11,812 bases of DNA, from the NCBI GenBank assembly GCA_016873375.1, contig VGXJ01000029.1, positions 1 to 11,812 on the forward strand, read 5' to 3'. Position 1 is the first letter of the stretch; each line of letters starts with the position of its first letter. Below the pieces are notes generated by a model. It did no database searches. It was not told where the DNA came from and was given only the letters and a program-made list of their open reading frames with translations. Positions 1 through 8,696 of this stretch are shown here, piece after piece. The translations under genes were made by a program, and so were the position numbers. This stretch comes from Phycisphaerae bacterium (GTDB lineage Bacteria > Planctomycetota > Phycisphaerae > Phycisphaerales > SM1A02).

Positions 1-2768
<2,768 letters not shown>

Positions 2769-2900
2769 GTTGTCGTTCACTCGTTGGGGTGCGCGCGACG
2801 CAGGACCTGCACCTCGAGAGCAACGAGCGGAACAAGGTTGACTACGCAACCTGCCCGCAACGGCCTCATCGTGCTATTGGGTCCAAACGCCAAGTCCCGG

Positions 2901-2930
2901 AGTATAGGGGGAATGCCGTCATTTTTGCAA
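2901..2930 (-). promoter_or_regulatory. Predicted sigma70-type promoter for rpoB
   Basis: On the minus strand, TTGCAA (2930-2925) and TATACT (2906-2901) are separated by 18 bp, a close match to sigma70 -35 and -10 elements. A transcript would start near 2894 and carry a leader of about 126 nt before the rpoB ATG. The promoter lies between the hairpin cluster downstream of rplL and rpoB, so it could drive rpoB independently of the ribosomal protein genes. The leader contains a perfect 6-bp hairpin (2835-2852, AGGTTG/CAACCT). This is prediction only. Confidence 0.5.
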
Positions 2931-2943
2931 CTTGGGGGGGTTG

Positions 2944-3053
2944 CCGGGGCGGGGCCCCGGACCTTGGGGCTGAGGGCCCCAAAACGGCACAGGCGCCCCG
3001 GGATCCGGGGCGCCTGGCTCGATGCAGGGTTGGCAAGCTGGCCGGGGGCCAGC
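2944..3053. repeat. Cluster of four perfect GC-rich inverted repeats
   Basis: Within 110 bp there are four perfect hairpin-forming repeats: 2944-2960 (7-bp arms CCGGGGC/GCCCCGG, 3-nt loop), 2964-2982 (7-bp arms TTGGGGC/GCCCCAA, 5-nt loop), 2990-3016 (12-bp arms, listed separately) and 3037-3053 (7-bp arms GCTGGCC/GGCCAGC, 3-nt loop). The last one begins 6 nt after the rplL stop. All would be transcribed by readthrough from rplL towards rpoB and probably shape termination, processing or mRNA stability. None has an adjacent long T-run. Confidence 0.6.
2990..3016 (-). terminator. Strong 12-bp hairpin between rplL and rpoB, terminator- or attenuator-like
   Basis: A perfect inverted repeat has 12-bp arms (CAGGCGCCCCGG and its complement) and a 3-nt loop, 44 nt downstream of the rplL stop. 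On the minus strand it is followed after six bases by only four T residues, so it is not a textbook intrinsic terminator. It may act as a partial terminator, an attenuator or an RNA-processing site. In E. coli the rplL-rpoB gap carries an attenuator and an RNase III site; the analogy is inferred. Confidence 0.55.
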
Positions 3054-3059
3054 CGGAGG

Positions 3060-3467
3060 TCACTTGACGGCGACCTTGGCGCCGGCGGCCTCGAGGGCAG
3101 CCTTGACCTTGTCGGCTTCGGCCTTCTCGACCTTCTCCTTGATGGCCTTGGGGGCGCCATCGACGAGGGCCTTGGCTTCGGCGAGACCCAGGCCGGTCGC
3201 TTCGCGGACGGCCTTGATGACGCCGATCTTCTTGTCGGCCGGGCAGCCTTCCAGGACGACGTCGAACTCGGTCTGCGCAGCGGCAGCCGGGGCAGCTTCG
3301 CCACCGCCGCCAGCCATCACGACCGCTCCGCCGGCGGCGGGCTCGATGCCGTACTTGTTCTTCATGTAATCAGCCAGGTCGACGGCTTCCTTCAGGGTGA
3401 GGGAGGCAATCGAGTCGCCCAGCTGGGTGATCTTCGCTTCGAACGTCTTGGTTTCGGTCTCGGACAT
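3060..3467 (-). CDS. rplL: 50S ribosomal protein L7/L12
   Basis: Acidic stalk protein of the large ribosomal subunit; its dimers bind L10 and recruit translation GTPases. The 135-residue product has the N-terminal dimerisation helices (about residues 1-55), a Gly/Ala-rich flexible hinge (about 45-65) and the typical C-terminal domain with EFDVVLEG, KKIGVIKAVRE, GLGLAEAKALVD and a terminal AKVAVK. It is slightly longer than the E. coli protein (about 120 aa). A good ribosome-binding site (GGAGAG, minus strand) lies just upstream of the ATG. The 96-nt gap from rplJ contains a short hairpin (3499-3515, 6-bp arms AGCGCG/CGCGCT). Such spacing may allow the several-fold excess of L12 over L10 that ribosomes need, but that is inference. 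Downstream lies the hairpin cluster before rpoB. Confidence 0.98.
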   Translation of the reverse strand: MSETETKTFEAKITQLGDSIASLTLKEAVDLADYMKNKYGIEPAAGGAVVMAGGGGEAAPAAAAQTEFDVVLEGCPADKKIGVIKAVREATGLGLAEAKALVDGAPKAIKEKVEKAEADKVKAALEAAGAKVAVK

Positions 3468-3563
3468 GGTGAACTCTCCAAATCGTGCTTTCCAGAGGAG
3501 CGCGAACGCCGCGCTTTTAACCCCGAGGGGCCAGTGGTCAGCGGTTGATGTGGTCTGTGTGGA

Positions 3564-4112
3564 TCAGCCAGCGTTGGCTGCGATGGTCTCGCCCTTCTCG
3601 AGGCGGGACTCGATCTCCTTGACGATGCCCATCACGCGGCCTCCCGGGCCCTTGACGGCACCCATGAGCTTGCGAGCGGGGGACAGGACGAGGGTGACGA
3701 CCTTGGCCTGCGCTTCTTCCTTGGTGGGGAATTCGCTGAGGCGCTTGACGCCGGCGTCGCCGCCGAACCAGGTGCCATCGATGCACGCGCCCTTGAGGAC
3801 GAGCGATTCCTGGTCCTTGGCCATCTTGACGAGATCTCGGGCGATGCCGACGACTGACTCGCCGCCGTAGACGACTGCGGTTGGACCGCTCAGGCCGGGG
3901 GCGAGGACCTCGAGGGCGGTGCCCTCGAAGGCCTTGCGCGCCAGCGCGTTCTTGACGACGGTGACGCGCACCTGCTTGGCGTGCATCTTCAGGCGAAGCC
4001 CGGTGTTGTCGGTGCCGGCCATGCCGCGCAGCTCGACGAGCACGGCGCCTTCGACGCCCGTGAAGCGCTTCTTGTACTCACGGACGATCATGTCCTTGAT
4101 GGTCTTGCTCAT
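3564..4112 (-). CDS. rplJ: 50S ribosomal protein L10
   Basis: L10 anchors L7/L12 dimers to the 23S rRNA at the base of the ribosomal stalk. The 182-residue product begins MSKTIKDMIVREY and shows the family features of an N-terminal rRNA-binding domain with VKNALARKAFEGT (about residues 53-65), then GPTAVVYG, and a helical C-terminus (IVKEIESRLEKGE) that fits the L12-binding helix. It is slightly longer than the usual 165-175 residues. The AAGGAG ribosome-binding site at 4120-4126 on the minus strand supports the start at 4112. The gap to rplA is only 19 nt, so the two are almost certainly cotranscribed. In enterobacteria the L10-L12 complex represses its own mRNA; no matching leader was identified here. 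Confidence 0.97.
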   Translation of the reverse strand: MSKTIKDMIVREYKKRFTGVEGAVLVELRGMAGTDNTGLRLKMHAKQVRVTVVKNALARKAFEGTALEVLAPGLSGPTAVVYGGESVVGIARDLVKMAKDQESLVLKGACIDGTWFGGDAGVKRLSEFPTKEEAQAKVVTLVLSPARKLMGAVKGPGGRVMGIVKEIESRLEKGETIAANAG

Positions 4113-4131
4113 GGGTGTGCTCCTTCGGGGC

Positions 4132-4824
4132 TCAGAGGGCGACCTGGATGCCAGGGCTCATCGATGCGGCGATGACGCACTTGCGGATGTAGGTGCCCTT
4201 GGCCGAGGCAGGCTTGGCCTTGGTGATGACTTGGATGAAGTGGTTCAGGTTCTCGGCGAGGTCTTCGTCCTTGAAGCTCATCTTCCCGATGATGCAGTGG
4301 ACATTGCCGCCGTCATCGTTGCGATACTCGGTCTTGCCGGCCGCATATTCCTTGACGGCGTTGACCACGTCAGCGGCGACCGTGCCAGCCTTGGGGCTGG
4401 GCATGAGGCCCTTGGGGCCGAGCACCTTGCCGAGCTTGGAGACCACGCGCATCATGTCGGGGCTGGCGACCGCGACATCGAAGTCCATCCAGCCGCCTTC
4501 GATCTTGGCGACGAGTTCGTCGGCGCCTGCCTCGATGGCGCCGGCAGCCTTGGCCGCAGCGACCTTGTCAGCATTGCAGAAGCAGACGACGCGCGCGCTC
4601 TTGCCGACGCCCTTGGGGAACGCGATCGAGCCGCGCAGCGCCTGGTCGGCGGCCTTGGGATCGATGCCCAGGTGCACCACCACGTTCACCGTCTGGTCGA
4701 ACTTGGGGGCCTTGTACTGGCGCAGCGCCTTGACGGCGTCGCTGGGGGCGAGCGCCTGCGAAACGAGGCGATCGTTGTTGAAGCGCACGCGCTTCGAGTG
4801 TCCGATGACGACCTTCTTGGCCAT
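4132..4824 (-). CDS. rplA: 50S ribosomal protein L1
   Basis: L1 forms the mobile stalk near the ribosomal E site, and in many bacteria it represses translation of the rplK-rplA mRNA. The product is 230 residues, the normal length. Diagnostic stretches are FDQTVNVVVHLGIDPK (about residue 42 on), LRGSIAFPKGVGK and the family signature LGKVLGPKGLMPSPKAGTV near the middle. It starts 4 nt after the rplK stop, and the ribosome-binding site (GGTGGAG) lies inside the end of rplK, so the two genes are likely translationally coupled. One small oddity is two closely spaced cysteines (VVCFCNADK), where other L1 proteins usually have hydrophobic residues; I give this little weight. Confidence 0.98.
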   Translation of the reverse strand: MAKKVVIGHSKRVRFNNDRLVSQALAPSDAVKALRQYKAPKFDQTVNVVVHLGIDPKAADQALRGSIAFPKGVGKSARVVCFCNADKVAAAKAAGAIEAGADELVAKIEGGWMDFDVAVASPDMMRVVSKLGKVLGPKGLMPSPKAGTVAADVVNAVKEYAAGKTEYRNDDGGNVHCIIGKMSFKDEDLAENLNHFIQVITKAKPASAKGTYIRKCVIAASMSPGIQVAL

Positions 4825-4828
4825 GGGT

Positions 4829-5254
4829 TCAGTTCTCCACCGTCACGCCCATTGAGCGTGCGCTGCCTGCGATCACCCGCATGGCGGCTTCGACCGTCGC
4901 GGCGTTCATGTCCTTCATCTTGCCTTCGGCGATCTTGCGAAGCTGGGCTTGCGTGATCTTGCCGACCTTCTTGGTGTTGGGCTCGCCCGAACCCTTCTCG
5001 AGCTTCAGTTCAGCCTTGATCAGCTCGCTGGCCGGGCTGGACTTGATCTCGATGTCGAAGGTTCGGTCGCCGTAGACCGTGACGATGCATCCGACGACGC
5101 GGCCATTCAGCTCACGCGTGGCATCATTGAACTTGGTGATGAACTGGCCGGGGTTGACGCCGTTGGCGCCAAGGACGGGACCGAGCGGCGGGGCAGGGGT
5201 TGCCTTGCCGCCGGGGGCCATGATCTTGAAGACCTTTGTGACTTTCTTTGCCAT
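4829..5254 (-). CDS. rplK: 50S ribosomal protein L11
   Basis: L11 binds the GTPase-associated region of 23S rRNA together with L10/L12. The start at 5254 gives 141 residues, the standard family length, beginning MAKKVTKVFKIMAPGGKA. The reading frame is open further upstream (to 5449), but that extension is not conserved-looking and would bypass the strong ribosome-binding site at 5263-5268. The N-terminal APPLGPVLGANGVNPGQF motif, including the prolines associated with thiostrepton binding, and the C-terminal rRNA-binding part (GKITQAQLRKIAEGKMKDMN) are intact. It heads the operon here. secE and nusG, common upstream partners in other bacteria, are not upstream; tyrS sits divergently instead. 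Confidence 0.97.
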   Translation of the reverse strand: MAKKVTKVFKIMAPGGKATPAPPLGPVLGANGVNPGQFITKFNDATRELNGRVVGCIVTVYGDRTFDIEIKSSPASELIKAELKLEKGSGEPNTKKVGKITQAQLRKIAEGKMKDMNAATVEAAMRVIAGSARSMGVTVEN

Positions 5255-5262
5255 CGTTTGAA

Positions 5263-5268
5263 CCTCCC
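5263..5268 (-). promoter_or_regulatory. Ribosome-binding site of rplK
   Basis: GGGAGG on the minus strand lies 8 nt before the ATG at 5254. It decides the start codon in favour of the 141-residue form of L11 over the longer open frame. Confidence 0.75.
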
Positions 5269-5276
5269 ACCACGCC

Positions 5277-5316
5277 AGACCTCCACCGGTCTCGGGGCCC
5301 CTTGCCGGACAGCAAG
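5277..5316 (-). promoter_or_regulatory. Two small hairpins in the rplK leader, possible L1 regulatory site
   Basis: Just upstream of the rplK ribosome-binding site the minus-strand leader can form two short hairpins: CTTGC/GCAAG with a 6-nt loop (5316-5301) and AGACC/GGTCT with the loop GGTGGA (5292-5277). L1 is known in several bacteria to bind the L11 mRNA leader and repress translation. The position fits, but I could not match the sequence to the known L1-binding consensus, so the function is speculative. Confidence 0.25.
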
Positions 5317-5358
5317 AGGTGCGCAGTAGTTCGTGCGGTACTGAATTGTGAGTCGCGC

Positions 5359-5387
5359 AGGCTAGCGGGTCATGCGCCGCCCTGCAA
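5359..5387 (-). promoter_or_regulatory. Predicted promoter for the rplK operon
   Basis: On the minus strand, TTGCAG (5387-5382) and TAGCCT (5364-5359) lie 17 bp apart. This would give a leader of about 100 nt before rplK. A perfect inverted repeat (5377-5393, 7-bp arms CCGCCCT/AGGGCGG, 3-nt loop) overlaps the -35 element and could be an operator or simply a hairpin. The -10 match is weak. Confidence 0.35.
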
Positions 5388-5508
5388 GGGCGGTGACGAT
5401 GGAATCTGCTTCGCGCGCGGCGTAGCCCGGGTTGGTGCGGGTCAGTCATCCCGAAGCCAACCTTGTCCGGTAATGCTGATGCTCATCGCATGAACGACGA
5501 GGTTCCTC

Positions 5509-5514
5509 TATCAA
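5509..5514 (+). promoter_or_regulatory. Possible -10 element for a leaderless tyrS transcript
   Basis: TATCAA lies exactly 7 nt before the tyrS ATG, and there is no Shine-Dalgarno sequence at a usable distance. Transcription starting at the usual distance from this element would begin at or next to the A of the start codon. No convincing -35 is seen. Confidence 0.3.
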
Positions 5515-5521
5515 TAGACGC

Positions 5522-6820
5522 ATGGCTCAGCCCTTCCTCGATGAACTTCGTTGGCGCGGCATGCTCTCCCAGACGGCGGGCGAGGGGATCGAGGCCCACC
5601 TGGCCGGCGGGTCACGGACCGCCTACTGCGGATTCGATCCGACGGCCGACAGCCTCACGCTGGGCAACTTCGTCGCGCTGAAGCTGCTCGCGCACTGGCA
5701 GCGTGCGGGGCATCGTCCGATCGTCGTCGTGGGCGGCGGCACTGGGCTGATCGGTGATCCGAGCGGCAAGAGCGCGGAACGGCAGCTGCTCGATCCGGAT
5801 CAGGTGAAGGCCAACATCGCTGGCCAACGACGGATCTTCGAGCGCATGCTCGACTTCACGGGTCCGAGCGCGGCTGTCGTCGTCGACAACGGCGAGTGGC
5901 TCGGCGGCCTCGGCTACATCGAGGTCCTCCGGGATGTGGGCAAGCACTTCAGCGTGAACCAGATGATCGTGCGTGACTCGGTGGCGAGCCGTCTCAACAG
6001 CCGTGAGCAGGGGATCAGCTACACCGAGTTCAGTTACATGATCCTTCAGGCGTACGACTTCCTCCACCTCCATCGCACGCAGCAGTGCACCGTGCAGCTC
6101 GGCGGGAGCGACCAGTTCGGCAACATCGTCAGCGGCATCGATCTCATCCGGCGCTGCGGTGCGCGCGAAGGCGACACGCCGGCTGCCTCGTTCGGCGTGA
6201 CGGCGCAGCTGCTCACCAAGGCCGATGGCGGCAAGTTCGGCAAGAGCGAGCAGGGTGCGGTGTGGCTCACTGCCGACCGGACCACGCCCTACCGATTGCA
6301 CCAGTACCTTCTGAATTCCGCCGATGCGGACGTGGTGAAGTTCCTTCGGTGGCTGACGTTCCTGCCGAGCGAGCGCATTGCGGAACTCGAGGCCGCCCAT
6401 GCCTCGAACCCGGGCGGCCGCGAGGCGCATCGAGCGCTTGCCGACGAACTGGTCACGATCCTTCACGGTTCGCATGAATGCGCGCGCGCAGCGGCCACGG
6501 CGAAGGCGCTCTTCAGCGGAGATGTGCAGCAGCTCGATGCAGGCCAGGTCGCTGACGTGGCAGGCGAAGTCCCCTCGTGGGCGGTTCCGGCCGATCGACT
6601 CGCCGTCGGCATTCCTCTGGTCGATGCGCTCGCGGACAGCAAGGTGCTCGCGGCGAGCAAGCGCGAGGCGCGTGACTTCCTCCAAGCCGGCAGCGTGCTG
6701 GTGAATGGGGTGAAGGCAGCGCCCGATGCGGTCCTGACCGAGCGCGACCTCATGCACGGCCGAGCGGCGCTCGTGCGACGCGGCAAGAAGCAGTGGTGCG
6801 CGATCGTGCGCGCGCAGTGA
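5522..6820 (+). CDS. tyrS: Tyrosyl-tRNA synthetase
   Basis: Class I aminoacyl-tRNA synthetase that activates tyrosine with ATP and charges tRNA-Tyr. The 432-residue product aligns end to end with bacterial TyrRS. It has YCGFDPTADSL (residues 35-45), GGGTGLIGDPSGK (71-83), GKHFSVN (140-146), the tyrosine-binding segment with Y172, Q176 and D179, GGSDQFGN (194-201), KFGKS (238-242, the KMSKS equivalent) and a C-terminal S4 RNA-binding domain (about 363-432). The HIGH signature is TLGN (46-49): both histidines are replaced, the first by Thr and the second by Asn. Asn at the second position is compatible with this family; Thr at the first is less usual. The start at 5522 matches the family N-terminus although no ribosome-binding site is evident. 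The gene is divergent from rplK and ends 5 bp from the convergent ybbR-like gene. Confidence 0.97.
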   Translation: MAQPFLDELRWRGMLSQTAGEGIEAHLAGGSRTAYCGFDPTADSLTLGNFVALKLLAHWQRAGHRPIVVVGGGTGLIGDPSGKSAERQLLDPDQVKANIAGQRRIFERMLDFTGPSAAVVVDNGEWLGGLGYIEVLRDVGKHFSVNQMIVRDSVASRLNSREQGISYTEFSYMILQAYDFLHLHRTQQCTVQLGGSDQFGNIVSGIDLIRRCGAREGDTPAASFGVTAQLLTKADGGKFGKSEQGAVWLTADRTTPYRLHQYLLNSADADVVKFLRWLTFLPSERIAELEAAHASNPGGREAHRALADELVTILHGSHECARAAATAKALFSGDVQQLDAGQVADVAGEVPSWAVPADRLAVGIPLVDALADSKVLAASKREARDFLQAGSVLVNGVKAAPDAVLTERDLMHGRAALVRRGKKQWCAIVRAQ

Positions 6821-6841
6821 CGGATTCACTCCCGGCGCGCG
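6809..6841. terminator. Hairpin across the tyrS/ybbR convergent junction
   Basis: Arms CGCGCGC (6809-6815) plus AGTGA (6816-6820) pair with TCACT (6826-6830) plus GCGCGCG (6835-6841), leaving a 5-nt loop and a 4-nt bulge. The structure covers the stop codons of both convergent genes, which are 5 bp apart. No T-run follows on either strand, so it is a weak candidate for a bidirectional terminator. Confidence 0.35.
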
Positions 6842-7872
6842 GGTGCGGCGGGCGAGGCGGCGGGTGCATCGGACGCATCGATCGGCACCAGCACCAGCCT
6901 GATCGCGACGCTCGCCGCCGGTTGCTCGCCGGCACGCGTGGGTTCAAGCCCCGGCGGCAGGTTCCAGTGGGTGATCGGCAGGATCAGCTCGCCGGCTGCC
7001 AGCTGGCGGTCGGCAAGGTCGACCTGCGCGTAGACGGTGCCACTCCAGTCTTCGAGCGCCGCGACCGCCGCACGCGGACCGCTCACCTCGACCTGCAGCA
7101 CCGCAGGTTCGCCCTCGATGTGCACGGTGTATTCGTTGAACGCGCGAGGGCTGGCGTTGATCCGAAGCGGAACGCGCGGGATCACGGTCATGCCTCGGTC
7201 CCGACGAAGGCGCGCCTTGACCGTGGCCTCGGTCGGCTCGATGCGAACGTGATCCGCCCAGGTCGCCAGTTCGGTCGGTGCACGCAGCGCTGCGGTCACG
7301 CTGCGCGGCTGGTCGGTCGCAAAGCTCGACAGTTCGAGGAGCGCATTCACCCTGCGTGGTTCCGGCCAGACTGCAACCGCCTCGGCCGGCAGTCGCACTG
7401 TGGCTTCGGCTGGCTCGACCACGGCCTCGCCATCGACCTGGTCCGATCGCAGCGGCAGGGCGATGCCGGCCTTCACCGTCACGATGGTGCCCACGGTGAG
7501 CCGCATCGAGGCGGGCTCGACGGACAGGATCGCGAGCTCACGCATGGGTTGCGACGCTGACTGCAGGGCTTGTGCGACATCCATGTCGTAGTCGCCGGCG
7601 TTGCTTGAGAGGACATCGAGCGCGATGCCTGCGGCGAGTGCACGCCGCGCACGGTCAACCGCCGAACGCGAGCCGTTGACGCGGACTTCGACCGTCTCCT
7701 TGGAGGTTCCCTTGGTGAGGTAGACATCAGCGCCTGCAGGCACCTGCACCTGCACGCGCCCCGAGAAGGACTCGGTCACGCTGGTCCGTTCGGCCGCGAG
7801 CATCCAGATCGCGAGCGTCAACAGGGTCGCGGCCACGATGTTGAACCCCTGCGAACGGATGAAGGCGATCAT
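6826..7872 (-). CDS. ybbR: YbbR-domain protein, CdaR-like partner of the diadenylate cyclase
   Basis: Membrane-anchored protein with extracytoplasmic YbbR repeats; in Firmicutes the equivalent CdaR binds and modulates the cyclic di-AMP synthase CdaA. The 348-residue product has one N-terminal membrane segment (about residues 8-27) and then about three beta-rich repeats: roughly 34-127, 130-222 and 228-328. Each has the family pattern of a V-x-V-x-V strand and a closing segment such as VEPASMRLTV or IEPTEATVKARL. The tail (330-348) is Ala/Pro-rich. The ATG overlaps the cdaA stop by 4 nt (ATGA) and has a strong AAGGAGG ribosome-binding site inside the end of cdaA, so translation is coupled. Assignment to the YbbR family rests on the topology, the repeats and the cdaA linkage; individual repeats are divergent. 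Confidence 0.88.
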   Translation of the reverse strand: MIAFIRSQGFNIVAATLLTLAIWMLAAERTSVTESFSGRVQVQVPAGADVYLTKGTSKETVEVRVNGSRSAVDRARRALAAGIALDVLSSNAGDYDMDVAQALQSASQPMRELAILSVEPASMRLTVGTIVTVKAGIALPLRSDQVDGEAVVEPAEATVRLPAEAVAVWPEPRRVNALLELSSFATDQPRSVTAALRAPTELATWADHVRIEPTEATVKARLRRDRGMTVIPRVPLRINASPRAFNEYTVHIEGEPAVLQVEVSGPRAAVAALEDWSGTVYAQVDLADRQLAAGELILPITHWNLPPGLEPTRAGEQPAASVAIRLVLVPIDASDAPAASPAAPARRE

Positions 7873-8678
7873 GCGGCCTCCTTGCGGCGCTGGGCGCGGG
7901 AGGCGCCACCGAGCCTGCGCGTGAGCGCCTCGCCCACGCGCTCACGATCGATCGGATCGCCGAGGCGCCCGCGTTCAGCCAGCCGGATCAGCCCGGTCTC
8001 CTCGCTCACGACCACGACCACGGCATCGGTGTCGAGCGTCACGCCCACGGCGGCACGGTGGCGCGCACCATGTGCCGTGGCATCCACTTCGCCGCCGGCG
8101 AGCGGCAGCTCCACGCTGGCTGCGACGATCCGGTTGCCGTGCACCACCACGGCGAGGTCATGCAGAGGGCTGTTGGGCCAGAAGAGCGATTCGATGAGCC
8201 GCGGCTCGAGGCGCGCGTCCAGCTGTACGCCGGATCGCACGAGATCACCGAGGGAATCGCTTCGTTCGATCACGATGATGGCTCCGATGTGGGCCCGAGA
8301 CAGCGTTCGCACGGCGCTTGCGATCGACTCGGCATCGGTGCGGACGCGGGTGCGCGATGGGAGGAGCGATTCGCCCAGCCGCACGAGGCCCTGCCGGAGT
8401 TCGGGCCCGAAGACGACGAGCATGCTGATGAGCAGCGCAGCCAGCAGCGCATCGACGATGAGCCGAAGACGCGCGAGCTCATCCCCCAGAGAAGCCAGCG
8501 GCCGCACGAGCAGCACGAGCGCCACCACCACGATCAGCGTGCCTCGGAAGGAACCCGCGCCGCGCGTGCGATCGAGGAAGCGCAGCACCATGTACGACGC
8601 GATCCACACCAGCGAGAGCTCGACGGCGAGCACCCACGGGTTGGTCGATCGCAACGTATGCAGCAGGGCATCGAACAT
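7869..8678 (-). CDS. cdaA: Diadenylate cyclase, membrane CdaA type, with altered active-site motifs
   Basis: Makes cyclic di-AMP from two ATP. The start at 8678 gives 269 residues, close to Bacillus CdaA (about 273). It has three predicted membrane helices (about residues 14-35, 46-62 and 73-90), then FGPELRQGLVRLGESL (90-105) as in CdaA, then the DAC/DisA_N domain (about 110-235). The second active-site motif RHR (206-208) and SEE (225-227) with SEETG are intact. The first motif, normally DGA, reads D174-L175-A176, and the residue before RHR, usually Thr, is Ala205. The aspartate itself is kept, so activity is plausible but not certain. The frame is open upstream beyond 8678, but that part overlaps the divergent gene and shows no homology. 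A Shine-Dalgarno sequence is not evident. The gene forms an operon with the ybbR-like gene. Confidence 0.93.
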   Translation of the reverse strand: MFDALLHTLRSTNPWVLAVELSLVWIASYMVLRFLDRTRGAGSFRGTLIVVVALVLLVRPLASLGDELARLRLIVDALLAALLISMLVVFGPELRQGLVRLGESLLPSRTRVRTDAESIASAVRTLSRAHIGAIIVIERSDSLGDLVRSGVQLDARLEPRLIESLFWPNSPLHDLAVVVHGNRIVAASVELPLAGGEVDATAHGARHRAAVGVTLDTDAVVVVVSEETGLIRLAERGRLGDPIDRERVGEALTRRLGGASRAQRRKEAA

Positions 8679-8689
8679 GGCGGCGCGGC

Positions 8690-8696
8690 TAGGATA
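8690..8696. promoter_or_regulatory. Overlapping divergent -10 elements between cdaA and the 172-aa gene
   Basis: The 24-bp gap between two divergent start codons contains CTAGGATAG. Read rightwards it gives TAGGAT (8690-8695), 7 nt before the ATG at 8703. Read leftwards it gives TATCCT (8696-8691), 12 nt before the ATG at 8678. One site could therefore serve as -10 for both directions, with leaderless or near-leaderless transcripts. No convincing -35 elements are seen, so this is a prediction. Confidence 0.35.

Noticed and set aside
3499..3515. Short hairpin between rplJ and rplL as a terminator
   Set aside because: The T-run lies on the plus-strand side only. For minus-strand transcription it is preceded by A residues, so it is not a terminator for the operon.
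3919..4956. Plus-strand open frame opposite rplJ, rplA and rplK
   Set aside because: Antisense to three unmistakable ribosomal protein genes; its composition is that of a GC-rich antisense shadow.
5255..5449. N-terminal extension of L11
   Set aside because: L11 is 141-142 residues, and a good ribosome-binding site precedes the ATG at 5254.
5255..5521. Search for a tRNA (such as tRNA-Trp) upstream of rplK
   Set aside because: No cloverleaf, T-loop GTTCAA-type box in the right context or CCA end was found on either strand. The TTCAA near 5260 is part of the rplK leader.
5612..6829. 405-codon minus-strand open frame opposite tyrS
   Set aside because: tyrS on the plus strand has all its family motifs; the opposite frame has none.
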